A stretch of 64,000 nucleotides of DNA, taken from the NCBI GenBank assembly GCA_018402685.1, contig JAGYIJ010000002.1, forward strand, positions 124,001 to 188,000, in the 5' to 3' direction. The notes beneath the pieces are model-generated. The model was not told the origin of the DNA. It worked only from the letters and a program-made list of their open reading frames with translations, and searched no databases. Numbering within the stretch: position 1 is the stretch's first letter; every line of letters begins with the position of its first letter. The position numbers and the translations under genes were made by a program. Below are positions 48,060 to 56,725 of this stretch, in pieces. Source of the DNA: Aquiluna sp. GTDB lineage: Bacteria > Actinomycetota > Actinomycetes > Actinomycetales > Microbacteriaceae.

Positions 48060-49257
48060 TACGGCCTAACGATGCGGGAGCGAAGCGTCTCGGGGATATT
48101 GGCAAGGTAGCTATCAAGGTTGCGCTTTGTCTCACCAAGAGAATCGCCACCGAATTTTTCCAAAACAGCGTCTGCCAGCACCAGCGCGACCATTGCTTCG
48201 ACCACGATTCCGGCCGCCGGAACCGCGCAAACATCGCTGCGCTGGTGGTGGGCGGTCGAAGACTCTCCAGTGGCGGTATCAATGGTTTGCAGTGCTTTTG
48301 GCACGGTGCTGATTGGCTTCATGCCTGCTCTAACGCGAATGATCTCGCCGTTGGACATTCCGCCTTCGATGCCTCCGGCACGGTCTGTGGCGCGGCTTGC
48401 CTCGCCATCGGCGGTGACTATTTCGTCGTGGGCAACTGAGCCACGACGACGCGTGGTTTCAAGACCGTCCCCAATCTCGACAGACTTCATTGCCTGAATC
48501 CCCATAACTGCACCTGCGAGCTTGGAATCAAGCCTGCGGTCAGAGTGGACGTAACTACCAAGCCCTGGAGGGCAGCCATAGACCAGATGTCTCAACTACT
48601 CCGCCAATGGTGTCGCCACTCGAGTGGCACTCGTCAATCTCAGCGACCATGGCATCGGATGCAGCCTTTGTCAAAAGCGCGAACCGGATCCTCGTCGAGT
48701 TTCGAGACGTCCTTTGGCCTTGGTAGTTCAATCGAGTCGCTAATTGCTGTTCCGATTGCAACGGTGTGAGTCACAAGCTCAATGCCGAGCTCGCGTAGGA
48801 AATTCTGTGCCACTCTGCCTAGGGCGACCCTGGTTGCGGTCTCCCTCGCGCTAGCGCGTTCCAGAACTGGACGAGCCTCATCAAAGTCGTATTTCTGCAT
48901 GCCGGTGAAGTCGGCGTGTCCAGGCCTTGGCCTGGTAAGGGCTGCGCCTCTGGCTCCGGTGAGCTCTTCGGGGTCAACCGGTGCCGCACTCATGACCTTT
49001 TCCCACTTCGGCCACTCGGTGTTGGCGATGCGAATGGCAATTGGGCCGCCTTGGCTCAGACCATGGCGGATTCCGGTCGAGAGGGTTACCTCGTCTTTTT
49101 CAAACTTCATTCTTGCGCCGCGACCATAGCCCAAACGCCTGCGAGCAAGTGCGTCTTGGATTTCTTCGGCGAGCACGGGAACGCCAGCAGGAAGCCCCTC
49201 CATTACTCCAATGAGTTCGGGACCGTGTGATTCTCCAGCAGTTATCCAGCGCAGCAT
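48059..49257 (-). CDS. aroC: Chorismate synthase, two frameshifts as sequenced
   Basis: Makes chorismate, using reduced FMN. Three frame segments together form one normal protein. Segment one has [36 protein letters not shown] and [12 protein letters not shown], to VRAFDK. Segment two is [20 protein letters not shown] then GGVVE. Segment three is [20 protein letters not shown] onward, with [17 protein letters not shown]. One extra base sits in 48667-48669 and one between about 48575 and 48590; without them the gene has 398 residues. Every family motif remains. Confidence 0.92.
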
Positions 49258-49261
49258 CAGA

Positions 49262-50014
49262 CTATTTTGCCACTAATAAAAGCTCAAAGAGTTCTTCTAT
49301 CAACTCTGGCTCATTTCTAAGCACGGTTTCCTCGTCAGCGAAGTTGAAAATTCGCTGTTGGTAGATCGCTTGATGAATAAGCATTTCAAGACCAGAGATG
49401 TATCTCTCGGCTGGAATCTCGGGGTTTGTGTAGGCAACATCCAAAACGCTCTGCAGCGGCTCACCAGTTGGAATTAGCTCTGGGAGAACCCCCTTTGGCA
49501 AGGTGCTGATCACGAGCTCCTTGCTCAAAGCATCAGCTAGCGAAACAACAGTTGCATCAAACTCTTTTGCTAGCTCAGCGGCCAGCTCCTGGTTTCTGGC
49601 GTAGATGACTTTTCTTGCGCCATCGAATGCGGCCAGCGCGCTTCGTGCCGTTGCACCAGAACCTAAAACTGCCACCTCTTGGGGTTTATGGCTGACGGCT
49701 TTTTGAATGCCAAAAACATCGGTATTAAAACCCTTGTAACCATCCTTGGTTCTGAGCAGAGTATTCGCGCTTCTCGTTTTTGCAGCCAGGGGCGACAGAG
49801 AAGTTGCCAGTTCAAATGCCTGATCCTTTAGCGGCATAGTCAGGCTAAAGCCTGCGTAGTCAGGCTTATCGGCTAGAAACTGGGCGAGGTTGTCCTGAAC
49901 CTCAAAGGACTCGTAGCTAGCGGATGAACTAAGTCGCGAGAAAACGAGATTGTGGATTTTTGGGGATAGCGAGTGCTGAATTGGAGAGCCCAACACCGCG
50001 TATTTATCAGTCAT
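49262..50014 (-). CDS. aroE: Shikimate dehydrogenase
   Basis: Reduces 3-dehydroshikimate to shikimate with NADPH. The 250-residue protein begins with [18 protein letters not shown], has the catalytic Lys in [26 protein letters not shown] with the substrate-binding Asp, and the cofactor fold [16 protein letters not shown]. It is slightly short but complete, and it has no frame break although its neighbours do. Overlaps the mltG stop by eight bases. Confidence 0.95.
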   Translation of the reverse strand: MTDKYAVLGSPIQHSLSPKIHNLVFSRLSSSASYESFEVQDNLAQFLADKPDYAGFSLTMPLKDQAFELATSLSPLAAKTRSANTLLRTKDGYKGFNTDVFGIQKAVSHKPQEVAVLGSGATARSALAAFDGARKVIYARNQELAAELAKEFDATVVSLADALSKELVISTLPKGVLPELIPTGEPLQSVLDVAYTNPEIPAERYISGLEMLIHQAIYQQRIFNFADEETVLRNEPELIEELFELLLVAK

Positions 50015-51082
50015 AATCCGGGTTATCTCGAAGCCACTGGCGATAAAGCTCCGCAGCTCTTTCGTGCTCGGCGAGGGTTTCAGAGAAGACGGTCTCGCCT
50101 GTGATTAGGTTGATCGAAACGAAATACAGCCAGTTTCCCTCTGCTGGCCGAAGGGTCGCTTCAATGGCCAACGATCCTGGAGATGCTATGGGCCCTGGTG
50201 GGAGCCCTGGGTTGTAGTAGGTGTTGAAGGGGTTCTCCTCATCGGCCATTCCTTCTTGGAATGAGTCGATAGAACCTTCGTAGTAGTACTTCACAGTTGG
50301 GTCAGACTGCAGCGCGATGTTGCGATCCAAACGATTGGCAAACACCCTGGAGATCTTGAACAGGTCCGATTCAATTAGCCCCTCGAGCTGCACTATTGAG
50401 GCCAGCGTGAGAACCGACATGGATTCTTTGAGGGTTAGGTCGTAGTCGTCGAGCTCTGCCGCCATGCGATCGAGCATGGTGTTGATGACCGTATCGGCAG
50501 TTACACCCGGGTTAAAGGTGTAGGTGGCGGGAAACAAAAAGCCCTCAATGCTCACTGCTGCATCCGGGAGACGCTCCATCGCGTTCTCGATAGCCGTTTC
50601 CAAATCAGCCCGCGTAAGGCCCAGGTCGTTCTCGAGCCTGGGGATGATCTCCGCAACTGTGAAGCCCTCTGGGATGGTGGTCTGCACCACCACCTTGTTG
50701 GTATTAGACAGCAGTAACTGCAACGCCCTGGCTGCAGGTATTTGAGACGGGTACTCATAGACGCCAGGGAAGATTGTTGGGTCAGCAGCGATCATGTCTC
50801 GATAGATTGCCTCGAAGCTCTTTATGACATCGGCCTCGACCAGCTTGTTCGCAACATCACGCCCGGTGTCACCGGGTTCGATGGTGATCTGGACCATCGG
50901 GCCACCAGTGCCGTCGTAGTCCTCAACCTGAAACCTGGAGATGAAATCATTAATGGAGTCTCGAGCAACCATGTAGCCACCGGCGACCAATCCCAGCCAA
51001 GATTCCAATCGAGATTATTGCCGCGAGAGCGCCCTTCACTCGGTTTCTTCGGAGCGGTCGATTGCTCAAACTCATCCAGCAT
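50007..51082 (-). CDS. mltG: Endolytic murein transglycosylase MltG, two frameshifts as sequenced
   Basis: Membrane enzyme that cuts nascent peptidoglycan. The visible frame lacks a proper N-terminus, but three frames assemble one: MLDEFEQSTAPK from the ATG at 51082, NRVKGALAAIISIGILAGIG as the membrane helix, then LVAGGYMVARDSINDF and the YceG domain. Extra bases are inferred at 51044-51046 and near 50986-50994; corrected, it has 357 residues. The catalytic region reads ASIVQLEG, against ASIVExE in E. coli, so the second glutamate is kept. The ATG overlaps ruvX by 11 bases. Confidence 0.88.
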
Positions 51083-51512
51083 CGATTTCCTCCAAGCTCT
51101 TTCCTGCGAAATTCTCGCGCTCGCTACTCAGGGCAAACTCCAAAATCATCGCTGCCGCACTGGCGTCAATTATGCCCTTTTGTTGCCTTGAGTTTTTGCC
51201 TGCCTGTCTAAGTGCACTGCTCGCGGCCTTGGAGGTTAGCCGCTCGTCAATTAGCCGAATCGGAACCTCGACAGTTGCTGATAGTTCGCGGGCGAAATCT
51301 ATAGCCATTTTGGTACTGGCTGTGTGATCCCCCGACAGCGAGAGCGGCAGGCCAACATAAATACATTCCGGCTTCTCCAAAGCAATCAGTTCAGAAAGTG
51401 CTGACAGTGCTCTTTGATCGTTGGGGATTACCGAGTGCGGCAGGCTTAGTGAGTCTTGCGAAATGGCCACGCCAATCCGTGCTTGACCGATATCGAGTGC
51501 GAGCTTGCGCAC
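51072..51512 (-). CDS. ruvX: RuvX/YqgF family RNase H-like protein
   Basis: Putative pre-16S rRNA 5'-end nuclease or Holliday junction resolvase homologue. The 146-residue protein has the RNase H-like start LALDIGQARIGVAIS, the ECIYVGLPLSLSGDHTAST segment, RLIDERLTSKAA and a final DASAAAMILEFAL, with the usual acidic residues. GTG start sharing one base with the alaS stop. The alaS-ruvX-mltG order is typical. Confidence 0.94.
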   Translation of the reverse strand: MRKLALDIGQARIGVAISQDSLSLPHSVIPNDQRALSALSELIALEKPECIYVGLPLSLSGDHTASTKMAIDFARELSATVEVPIRLIDERLTSKAASSALRQAGKNSRQQKGIIDASAAAMILEFALSSERENFAGKSLEEIDAG

Positions 51513-54142
51513 TAGAGGCTGCTAACTGCCTTGTCGATAGCGCTCTGCAGTAGCTTGGCGTTTGGCCCGCCACCCTGAGCGAAGTCAGGTCGGCCACCAC
51601 CGCCACCGCCAAGCACCTCGGAGGCTAGCTTGACCAATCCCCCGGCGTTCGCCTTTGATTGAGCGGCTTTTCCAACCGCGACCATGACAACCGCTCTGCC
51701 TTCGGTTTCAACGCCCAAGATTGCAACCGAGTTCTCACCAAGCTGGTTTGAAAGCTTTGTGGTCAGATCCCTAAGCCCATCACTACTAACATTTTCAATC
51801 CTGGTTGCCACCACGTCTAGGCCAGCAACAGATTGCTTTGCTGCGACGAGCTCAGGCAGCTGTGCGAGTGCAAGCTGGCTTTGCAGGGCTGTAAGTTCGC
51901 GCTGGGTGCTTCGCAGCTCCTCTAGGGAATCAGCGATGCGGTTTTCAAGCTCATTGGCTGGAGATTTCAAGCTAGCTGAGAGTCTGCGAATTAGATCGCG
52001 CTCTTGATGAAGCGCAGTTAGTGCCTCAAAGCCAACTACCGCTTCGATCCTGCGAGATCCGGCTCCAACCGAGCTTTCCGAGGTCAGGCTCACCAGTCCA
52101 ATTTGAGAGGATCTCGAGACGTGGGTGCCACCACAAAGCTCTCTTGACCAGGGGCCTCCAACCTGAACGACCCTGACGTCCTCGTCGTAGGTTTCACCAA
52201 AGAGTGCAATTGCGCCCCAGGCCTTGGCATCTGGAAGACTCATAAATGCCGCGCTGACGGCAAGATCGGCTCGAATCGCGAGGTTTGAGACCTCTTCGAT
52301 TTCACTTTTGGACTCATCGCTTAGAGCCTGGGCCCAGTTGAAGTCGAGTCTCATGTAGCCGGGCTTGTTGAACGAACCCGACTGCAAGGCCTCTGGACCT
52401 AACACCTGCCTTAGAGCTGCGTGCACAACGTGAGTCGCAGAGTGCGCTTGGCAAGCGCCCAGACGCCACTCAGAATCAACCAGAGTCTGGGCCTGCTGGC
52501 CAGTTTTGACCTCGCCTTTGGTCACTCTCACCTTGTGTGAGAAAAGTCCCTTAACAGGTTTTTGAACATCCAATACTTCTAGCTCGAAGCCATCCCCCAC
52601 GATCACGCCGGAGTCGGCTGCTTGCCCGCCAGATTCTGCGTATAGCGATGTCTTGTCAATGAAGAGCTCGCCTAATTGGCCCTCGACGAGTGAATCTGCT
52701 GTTTGTCCGTCTCGAATTAGCCCAAGAATCTCGCCTTGCGCATCAAGTGACTCATAGCCCAGAAACTGGGTTTGACCCTTGGCGCGGAATTCGCTGTAGA
52801 CCTGAAGGCCCGCTGAGCCAACCTTTTTGCTCTTCGCATCATCCTTCGCCCTTGAGCGTTGCTCCTGCATCAGGGCGTCAAAACCAACTCTGTCAACGCT
52901 CTTGCCGGCTTCTTCCGCAATCTCAATGGTGAGATCGATTGGAAAGCCGAAGGTGTCATGCAGTTGGAATGCGATCGCTCCCGAGAGAACCGGGCCGGAA
53001 TCCTTGAGCGCTGCATCTAGCACCTCGGTGCCGCTGGCGAGAGTGCGCAAGAAGCCAGCTTCTTCGGCCACTGCTGCTCTGTGAACTCGCTCGAAGCTCT
53101 CTTCGAGTTCGGGGTAGGCCTCGACCATGGCGTTTTTGGATTCAGTGAACAACTCTCCGAGGCTTGGCTTTTCGACGCCAAGCAGTCTCAGTGCCCTGAC
53201 AACTCTTCTGAGCAGTCTCCTGAGCACATAGCCGCGTCCCTCATTCGATACCGTCACGCCATCACTCATAAGCATTAGGGCTGATCTCACGTGATCGGCG
53301 ATGACTCGCATGCGAACGTCGTCGGTCTCGTTTTTGCCATAGACCTTGCCGCTGAGTTTGCTAGCTAAATCAATAAGCGGACGAACCTGATCAATCTCAT
53401 AGATGTTGTCAACGCCCTGCAGCAAAAATGCCACGCGCTCTAGACCCATGCCGGTGTCAATGTTCTTGCTTGGCAGCTCCCCCAGAATCTCAAAGTGATC
53501 CTTGGTGCCACCATCGGCTCTCTCGTACTGCATGAACACGAGGTTCCAGATCTCGATGTAGCGATCCTCATCGGCCTCTGGCCCACCCTCGCTGCCATAC
53601 TCCGGGCCGCGGTCAAAGTAGATCTCGCTGCAGGGTCCCGCAGGCCCGCGTTGCCCGGTGGACCAGTAGTTATCGGCCATGCCGCGCTTTTGAATGCGCT
53701 CTCTGGGTATTGAGGTCTCTGCTAGCCAATAGTCGATTGACTCATCATCATCTTCATAAACAGTTACCCAGAGTTTCTCTGGGTCAAAACCTAGACCGCC
53801 ATCGGCCTCTGATTTAGTAAGCAGTTCCCAGGCATAGCCGATGGCTTCTTTTTTGAAGTAGTCACCAAAAGAGAAGTTTCCATTCATCTGGAAAAAGGTG
53901 CCGTGCCTGGTGGTCTTGCCGACCTCGTCAATATCTAGGGTTCGAACGCACTTTTGAACGCTGGTTGCGCGCTTGTAGGGGGCGGGTTCGACACCTGTCA
54001 TAAAGGGAATGAATGGCACCATGCCGGCTACCACAAACATCAAAGTTGGGTCTTGGCTTATCAGTGGTGCGCTGGGAACCACCGTGTGGTTTTTGGACTC
54101 AAAGAATTCGAGCCAGCGCCGCTTAATCTCAGCGGTCTTCAT
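51512..54142 (-). CDS. alaS: Alanyl-tRNA synthetase
   Basis: Charges tRNA-Ala. The 876-residue protein has the class II catalytic domain (FFESKNHTVVPSAPLI; FQMNGNFSFGDYFKKEAI; GMGLERVAFLLQG), the tRNA-recognition part, the editing domain with zinc-type HSATHVVHAALRQ and CGGTHVSRSSQIG, and a C-terminal coiled coil plus a glycine-rich GGGGGGRPDFAQGGG end. Full length with ATG start. Three bases after the small YtxH-like gene. Confidence 0.97.
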   Translation of the reverse strand: MKTAEIKRRWLEFFESKNHTVVPSAPLISQDPTLMFVVAGMVPFIPFMTGVEPAPYKRATSVQKCVRTLDIDEVGKTTRHGTFFQMNGNFSFGDYFKKEAIGYAWELLTKSEADGGLGFDPEKLWVTVYEDDDESIDYWLAETSIPRERIQKRGMADNYWSTGQRGPAGPCSEIYFDRGPEYGSEGGPEADEDRYIEIWNLVFMQYERADGGTKDHFEILGELPSKNIDTGMGLERVAFLLQGVDNIYEIDQVRPLIDLASKLSGKVYGKNETDDVRMRVIADHVRSALMLMSDGVTVSNEGRGYVLRRLLRRVVRALRLLGVEKPSLGELFTESKNAMVEAYPELEESFERVHRAAVAEEAGFLRTLASGTEVLDAALKDSGPVLSGAIAFQLHDTFGFPIDLTIEIAEEAGKSVDRVGFDALMQEQRSRAKDDAKSKKVGSAGLQVYSEFRAKGQTQFLGYESLDAQGEILGLIRDGQTADSLVEGQLGELFIDKTSLYAESGGQAADSGVIVGDGFELEVLDVQKPVKGLFSHKVRVTKGEVKTGQQAQTLVDSEWRLGACQAHSATHVVHAALRQVLGPEALQSGSFNKPGYMRLDFNWAQALSDESKSEIEEVSNLAIRADLAVSAAFMSLPDAKAWGAIALFGETYDEDVRVVQVGGPWSRELCGGTHVSRSSQIGLVSLTSESSVGAGSRRIEAVVGFEALTALHQERDLIRRLSASLKSPANELENRIADSLEELRSTQRELTALQSQLALAQLPELVAAKQSVAGLDVVATRIENVSSDGLRDLTTKLSNQLGENSVAILGVETEGRAVVMVAVGKAAQSKANAGGLVKLASEVLGGGGGGRPDFAQGGGPNAKLLQSAIDKAVSSL

Positions 54143-54145
54143 GGA

Positions 54146-54349
54146 CTACTTCTTAGCTGCTGGGCGCTTCTTAGGTGCCTTGATCTCGGCTTCGCGCTCT
54201 TGGTAGCCCTCGGCGATCGAAGCGCCGAAATCCTTAGCGGCGGAAACCGCCTCGTCTACCGCTTCCCGAGCCTGAGGATTGTCTCGGTACTGGATAAGTC
54301 CCATTGCACCGATTCCGATGCCAACCAAAAACCAACCTAGTTTCGACAT
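54146..54349 (-). CDS. Small YtxH-like membrane protein
   Basis: A 67-residue protein: a glycine-rich helix (LGWFLVGIGIGAMGLIQY) followed by a polar helix and a lysine/alanine-rich tail (KAPKKRPAAKK). It resembles YtxH-like or DUF948-companion proteins often found beside alaS in actinobacteria; the function is unknown. Between the DUF948 gene and alaS with gaps of five and three bases, so probably co-translated. Confidence 0.8.
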   Translation of the reverse strand: MSKLGWFLVGIGIGAMGLIQYRDNPQAREAVDEAVSAAKDFGASIAEGYQEREAEIKAPKKRPAAKK

Positions 54350-54354
54350 TTTTA

Positions 54355-54702
54355 CTACCTCCGCTTACCCAGGGCCTTGAATGTTCCCTGCAGCACACCA
54401 ACCAGTTTAGTTAGTGGCGCTCCCACCGAAGCTGTGAAGATGGCCACCAGAGAATTGATGTTCTCGGTGACCTGCTCCACGTCCTCAGTGATTTGATCAA
54501 TCCGCTTTAGCTGCTTGTTTGCCTCGGCCAAAGTCTGTTTGGTCTCAGCAAGAATTGGCTCGAACTCTTTGTTGAAGGTCTTGACGGTGTTCGAGGTCTC
54601 GTCAATCAGACGACCAAGCTTGACCAGGGGAACTCCAATGAATAGAACCAGCAGTGCTACTGCCGATGCTAAAACGAGCCCTGCGATCTCGCCACCAGTC
54701 AT
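54355..54702 (-). CDS. DUF948 membrane protein
   Basis: A 115-residue protein with one N-terminal helix (near 4-26) and a coiled-coil stretch (ETSNTVKTFNKEFEPILAET, ANKQLKRIDQITEDVEQVTE). This is the DUF948 layout, also annotated in some genomes as general stress protein-like. Function unknown. Five bases after rpsD and paired with the YtxH-like gene before alaS. Confidence 0.85.
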   Translation of the reverse strand: MTGGEIAGLVLASAVALLVLFIGVPLVKLGRLIDETSNTVKTFNKEFEPILAETKQTLAEANKQLKRIDQITEDVEQVTENINSLVAIFTASVGAPLTKLVGVLQGTFKALGKRR

Positions 54703-54707
54703 AGTGA

Positions 54708-55337
54708 TTACCTAGCTGCGTAGAACTCAACCACGAGCTGAACTTCAGCGGTAACAGGAACTTCAACACGCTTTGGACGACGAACCAGGGTCGCCTGCAG
54801 CTTGTCAAGATCCACGCTTAGGTACTCAGGGGTCTTGTTCAATACGTCGGAGTGACCTCCGCCTGCTGCAACCTGGAACGGCTCAGTCTTTTCGCTCTTC
54901 TCAGCAACGTGAATCATCTGTCCTGGCTTTAGGCGGAAGGACGGACGGTCAACGCGCTCGCCGTCAACGAGGATGTGGCGGTGCACAACCATCTGACGGG
55001 CCTGAGCAATCGTGCGAGCAAAGCCCGAACGAAGAACTAGTGCGTCAAGGCGCATCTCCAACAGCTCAACCAGGTTCTCACCGGTTAGACCATCTGCGCG
55101 CTTTGCCTCCTGGAACACCTTGCGAAGCTGAGCCTCGCGGATTCCGTACTGCGCCCTTAGACGCTGCTTCTCGCGCAGACGGACTGCGTAGTCGGAGTCG
55201 CTCTTGCGCTTGGTGCGGCCGTGCTGACCCGGTCCATAGGGTCTTTTTTCCATATACTTAGCAGCCTTTGGAGTTAGCGCGATGCCTAGGGCACGCGACA
55301 GCCTCGTCTTGCTGCGGGATCTAGTTGTCTTCGACAA
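54708..55337 (-). CDS. rpsD: 30S ribosomal protein S4
   Basis: Primary 16S rRNA-binding protein that nucleates assembly of the 30S body. I start at the TTG at 55337 (MSKTTRSRSK, 209 residues), with AAAGG at good spacing; the open frame extends to a TTG at 55352 that would add MKGTF. The N-terminal actinobacterial form lacks the usual zinc cysteines. The S4 RNA-binding domain is at about 95-160 (RLDALVLRSGFARTIAQARQ; HILVDGERVDRPSF). Here rpsD stands outside the ribosomal protein operons, between rarA and DUF948/alaS. Confidence 0.96.
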   Translation of the reverse strand: MSKTTRSRSKTRLSRALGIALTPKAAKYMEKRPYGPGQHGRTKRKSDSDYAVRLREKQRLRAQYGIREAQLRKVFQEAKRADGLTGENLVELLEMRLDALVLRSGFARTIAQARQMVVHRHILVDGERVDRPSFRLKPGQMIHVAEKSEKTEPFQVAAGGGHSDVLNKTPEYLSVDLDKLQATLVRRPKRVEVPVTAEVQLVVEFYAAR

Positions 55338-55372
55338 AAAGGTACCTTTCAAACTTTGAGTTGGATTTTCTT

Positions 55373-55408
55373 AGGTTGTAGATTCCAGCCGCTGAATCTA
55401 AACAACCT
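55373..55408 (-). promoter_or_regulatory. Hairpin in the rpsD leader
   Basis: On the minus strand AGGTTGT plus AGATTC pair with GAATCT plus ACAACCT: 13 base pairs with a two-T bulge and an eight-base loop. It would stand at the very 5' end of the message from the proposed promoter, about 36 bases before the TTG start. There is no T-run, so not a terminator. S4 represses its own translation in other bacteria; whether this structure takes part is a guess. Confidence 0.45.
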
Positions 55409-55413
55409 GACGA

Positions 55414-55442
55414 ATACTAGCAGTTTGCTAGCTGGAAGTCAC
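55414..55442 (-). promoter_or_regulatory. Probable rpsD promoter
   Basis: On the minus strand GTGACT (-35, four of six to TTGACA; 55437-55442) and TAGTAT (-10, four of six; 55414-55419) are 17 bases apart. The -35 box overlaps the rarA stop codon. Start of transcription would be near 55407, about 70 bases before the rpsD start. Confidence 0.5.
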
Positions 55443-56673
55443 TACCCCTCGAGTATTTCTCGGATCAGGCGCAATCGCTCCTGGAGCGTTTTTTCAAACC
55501 CGTGATCCGAGGGTTGGTAGTAGCGAGAATCTAGCTCCGCATAGCGCTGTTTCAGAATCCCCTTGGGGTCATCATGCGGGTACTTATAGCCAACAGCCCC
55601 GGTTGAGCGAAGCGGAGCCGGAACCGGCTTCACGGTTTTGTTCTGAACATCTTCTAAAGCTCTGTTGATCGCCTCGTAGGCACGATTTGATTTTGGGGCC
55701 AGTGCAAGATAAATCGTCACCTCGGCTAGTGGGATCCTGCCCTCCGGCATCCCGATTCTTTCCACCACGCCGGCTGCTGCCTCCGCAATCACCATTGCCT
55801 GGGGATCCGCCAAGCCCAATGTCTTCTGAGGCAAGAATCATCAACCTTCTAGCAATAAACCTGGGGTCCTCTCCCCCGGCAATCATTCTGGCCAGGTAGT
55901 GAATGGCCGCATCGGCATCTGAACCACGAACCGATTTGATAAAGGCGCTGATGGTGTCGTAGTGAACATCACCCTTGGCGTCATAGGCGATTACGTTCTC
56001 TGAGGCCGTCTTCGCAACCTCAAGATCAATCTGACGCACTTGCAAGAGAAGCCGCCTCCAGCAGGGTCAGCGCTCTGCGGGCATCACCGGACGAGATCTC
56101 GGATATGTAGTCAATCGCCTCCTCCGTGGCATTGGTGGATGCCAGAAGTGCATCGGTGGCAAGTGCACGCTGCAGGATCTGATTCACATCCATCACGCTC
56201 AGTGGCTCAAGGGCAATAACTAATGACCTTGAGATCAACGGTTTGATCACACTAAAGGACGGGTTCTCAGTTGTGGCGGCAACCAGAATCAAAACCCCAG
56301 ACTCCACTGCGCCCAACAGCGAATCCTGTTGCGCTTTAGAGAAGCGATGAATCTCGTCCAAGAACAAAACGGTGGTCTTATCGAACACATCTCTGCGACT
56401 CTGAGCTGCGGAAATTACCTCCCGAACCTGAGCGACACTGGCACTAACAGCGGATAATTCCTCGAAGTGGGCATCTTGTCGCTCGCCGATGAGTCTTGCC
56501 AAAGTGGTCTTGCCGCTACCGGGAGGCCCCCAGAGCAAAACTGAGGAGAAGCCGCCTTTTTCGCTCTGTACCAGCCTTCTTAGCGGACTGCCATCCTTGA
56601 GCGCCCTTTGCTGACCCAACACCTCGTTCAGAGATTTGGGTCGCATTCTGGAAGCTAATGGTTCTTGGGCCAC
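55442..56673 (-). CDS. rarA: Replication-associated recombination protein A (RarA/MgsA AAA+ ATPase), two frameshifts as sequenced
   Basis: AAA+ ATPase related to clamp loaders, acting at stalled forks. Segment one has [15 protein letters not shown], Walker [17 protein letters not shown] and Walker [13 protein letters not shown], to LLEAASLA. Segment two continues [12 protein letters not shown] and [13 protein letters not shown], and segment three [18 protein letters not shown] to the end, with [12 protein letters not shown]. Extra bases are inferred at 56040-56041 and 55810-55811; without them there are 409 residues, a normal length. GTG start at 56673, with a -10-like box about seven bases upstream, so the message may be leaderless. 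Confidence 0.9.
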
Positions 56674-56678
56674 ATGCG

Positions 56679-56701
56679 AATTCTAGGCAACGCCTAGAAT
56701 T
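56679..56701. repeat. Perfect inverted repeat with mirrored -10-like boxes between rarA and the cyclophilin gene
   Basis: AATTCTAGGC and GCCTAGAATT flank an AAC spacer: ten perfect base pairs. Each arm ends in TAGAAT, five of six to a -10 box, pointing outward on each strand (plus 56695-56700, minus 56680-56685). No good -35 boxes stand at 16-18 bases. It may be an operator over overlapping divergent promoters, or simply two back-to-back promoters. It lies in the only 52 bases between the two genes. Confidence 0.6.
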
Positions 56702-56725
56702 ACGAGTTGCAAAAGACGGTGAGAA

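Noticed and set aside
51684-52007. Plus-strand open frame inside alaS
   Set aside because: It is antisense to a fully conserved alaS, has low-complexity Ser/Arg composition and no ribosome-binding site. The many similar plus-strand frames across the minus-strand genes were rejected for the same reason.
55417-55431. CTAGCA-GTT-TGCTAG palindrome after rarA as a terminator
   Set aside because: Six base pairs with no T-run; it overlaps the proposed rpsD -10 box and may be chance.
31452-56041. Programmed frameshifting or a recoding system behind the many frame breaks
   Set aside because: The sites share no slippery heptamer, stop codon context or downstream structure, they sit at unrelated positions in unrelated genes, and one is in the opposite direction. 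Random indels explain them better.
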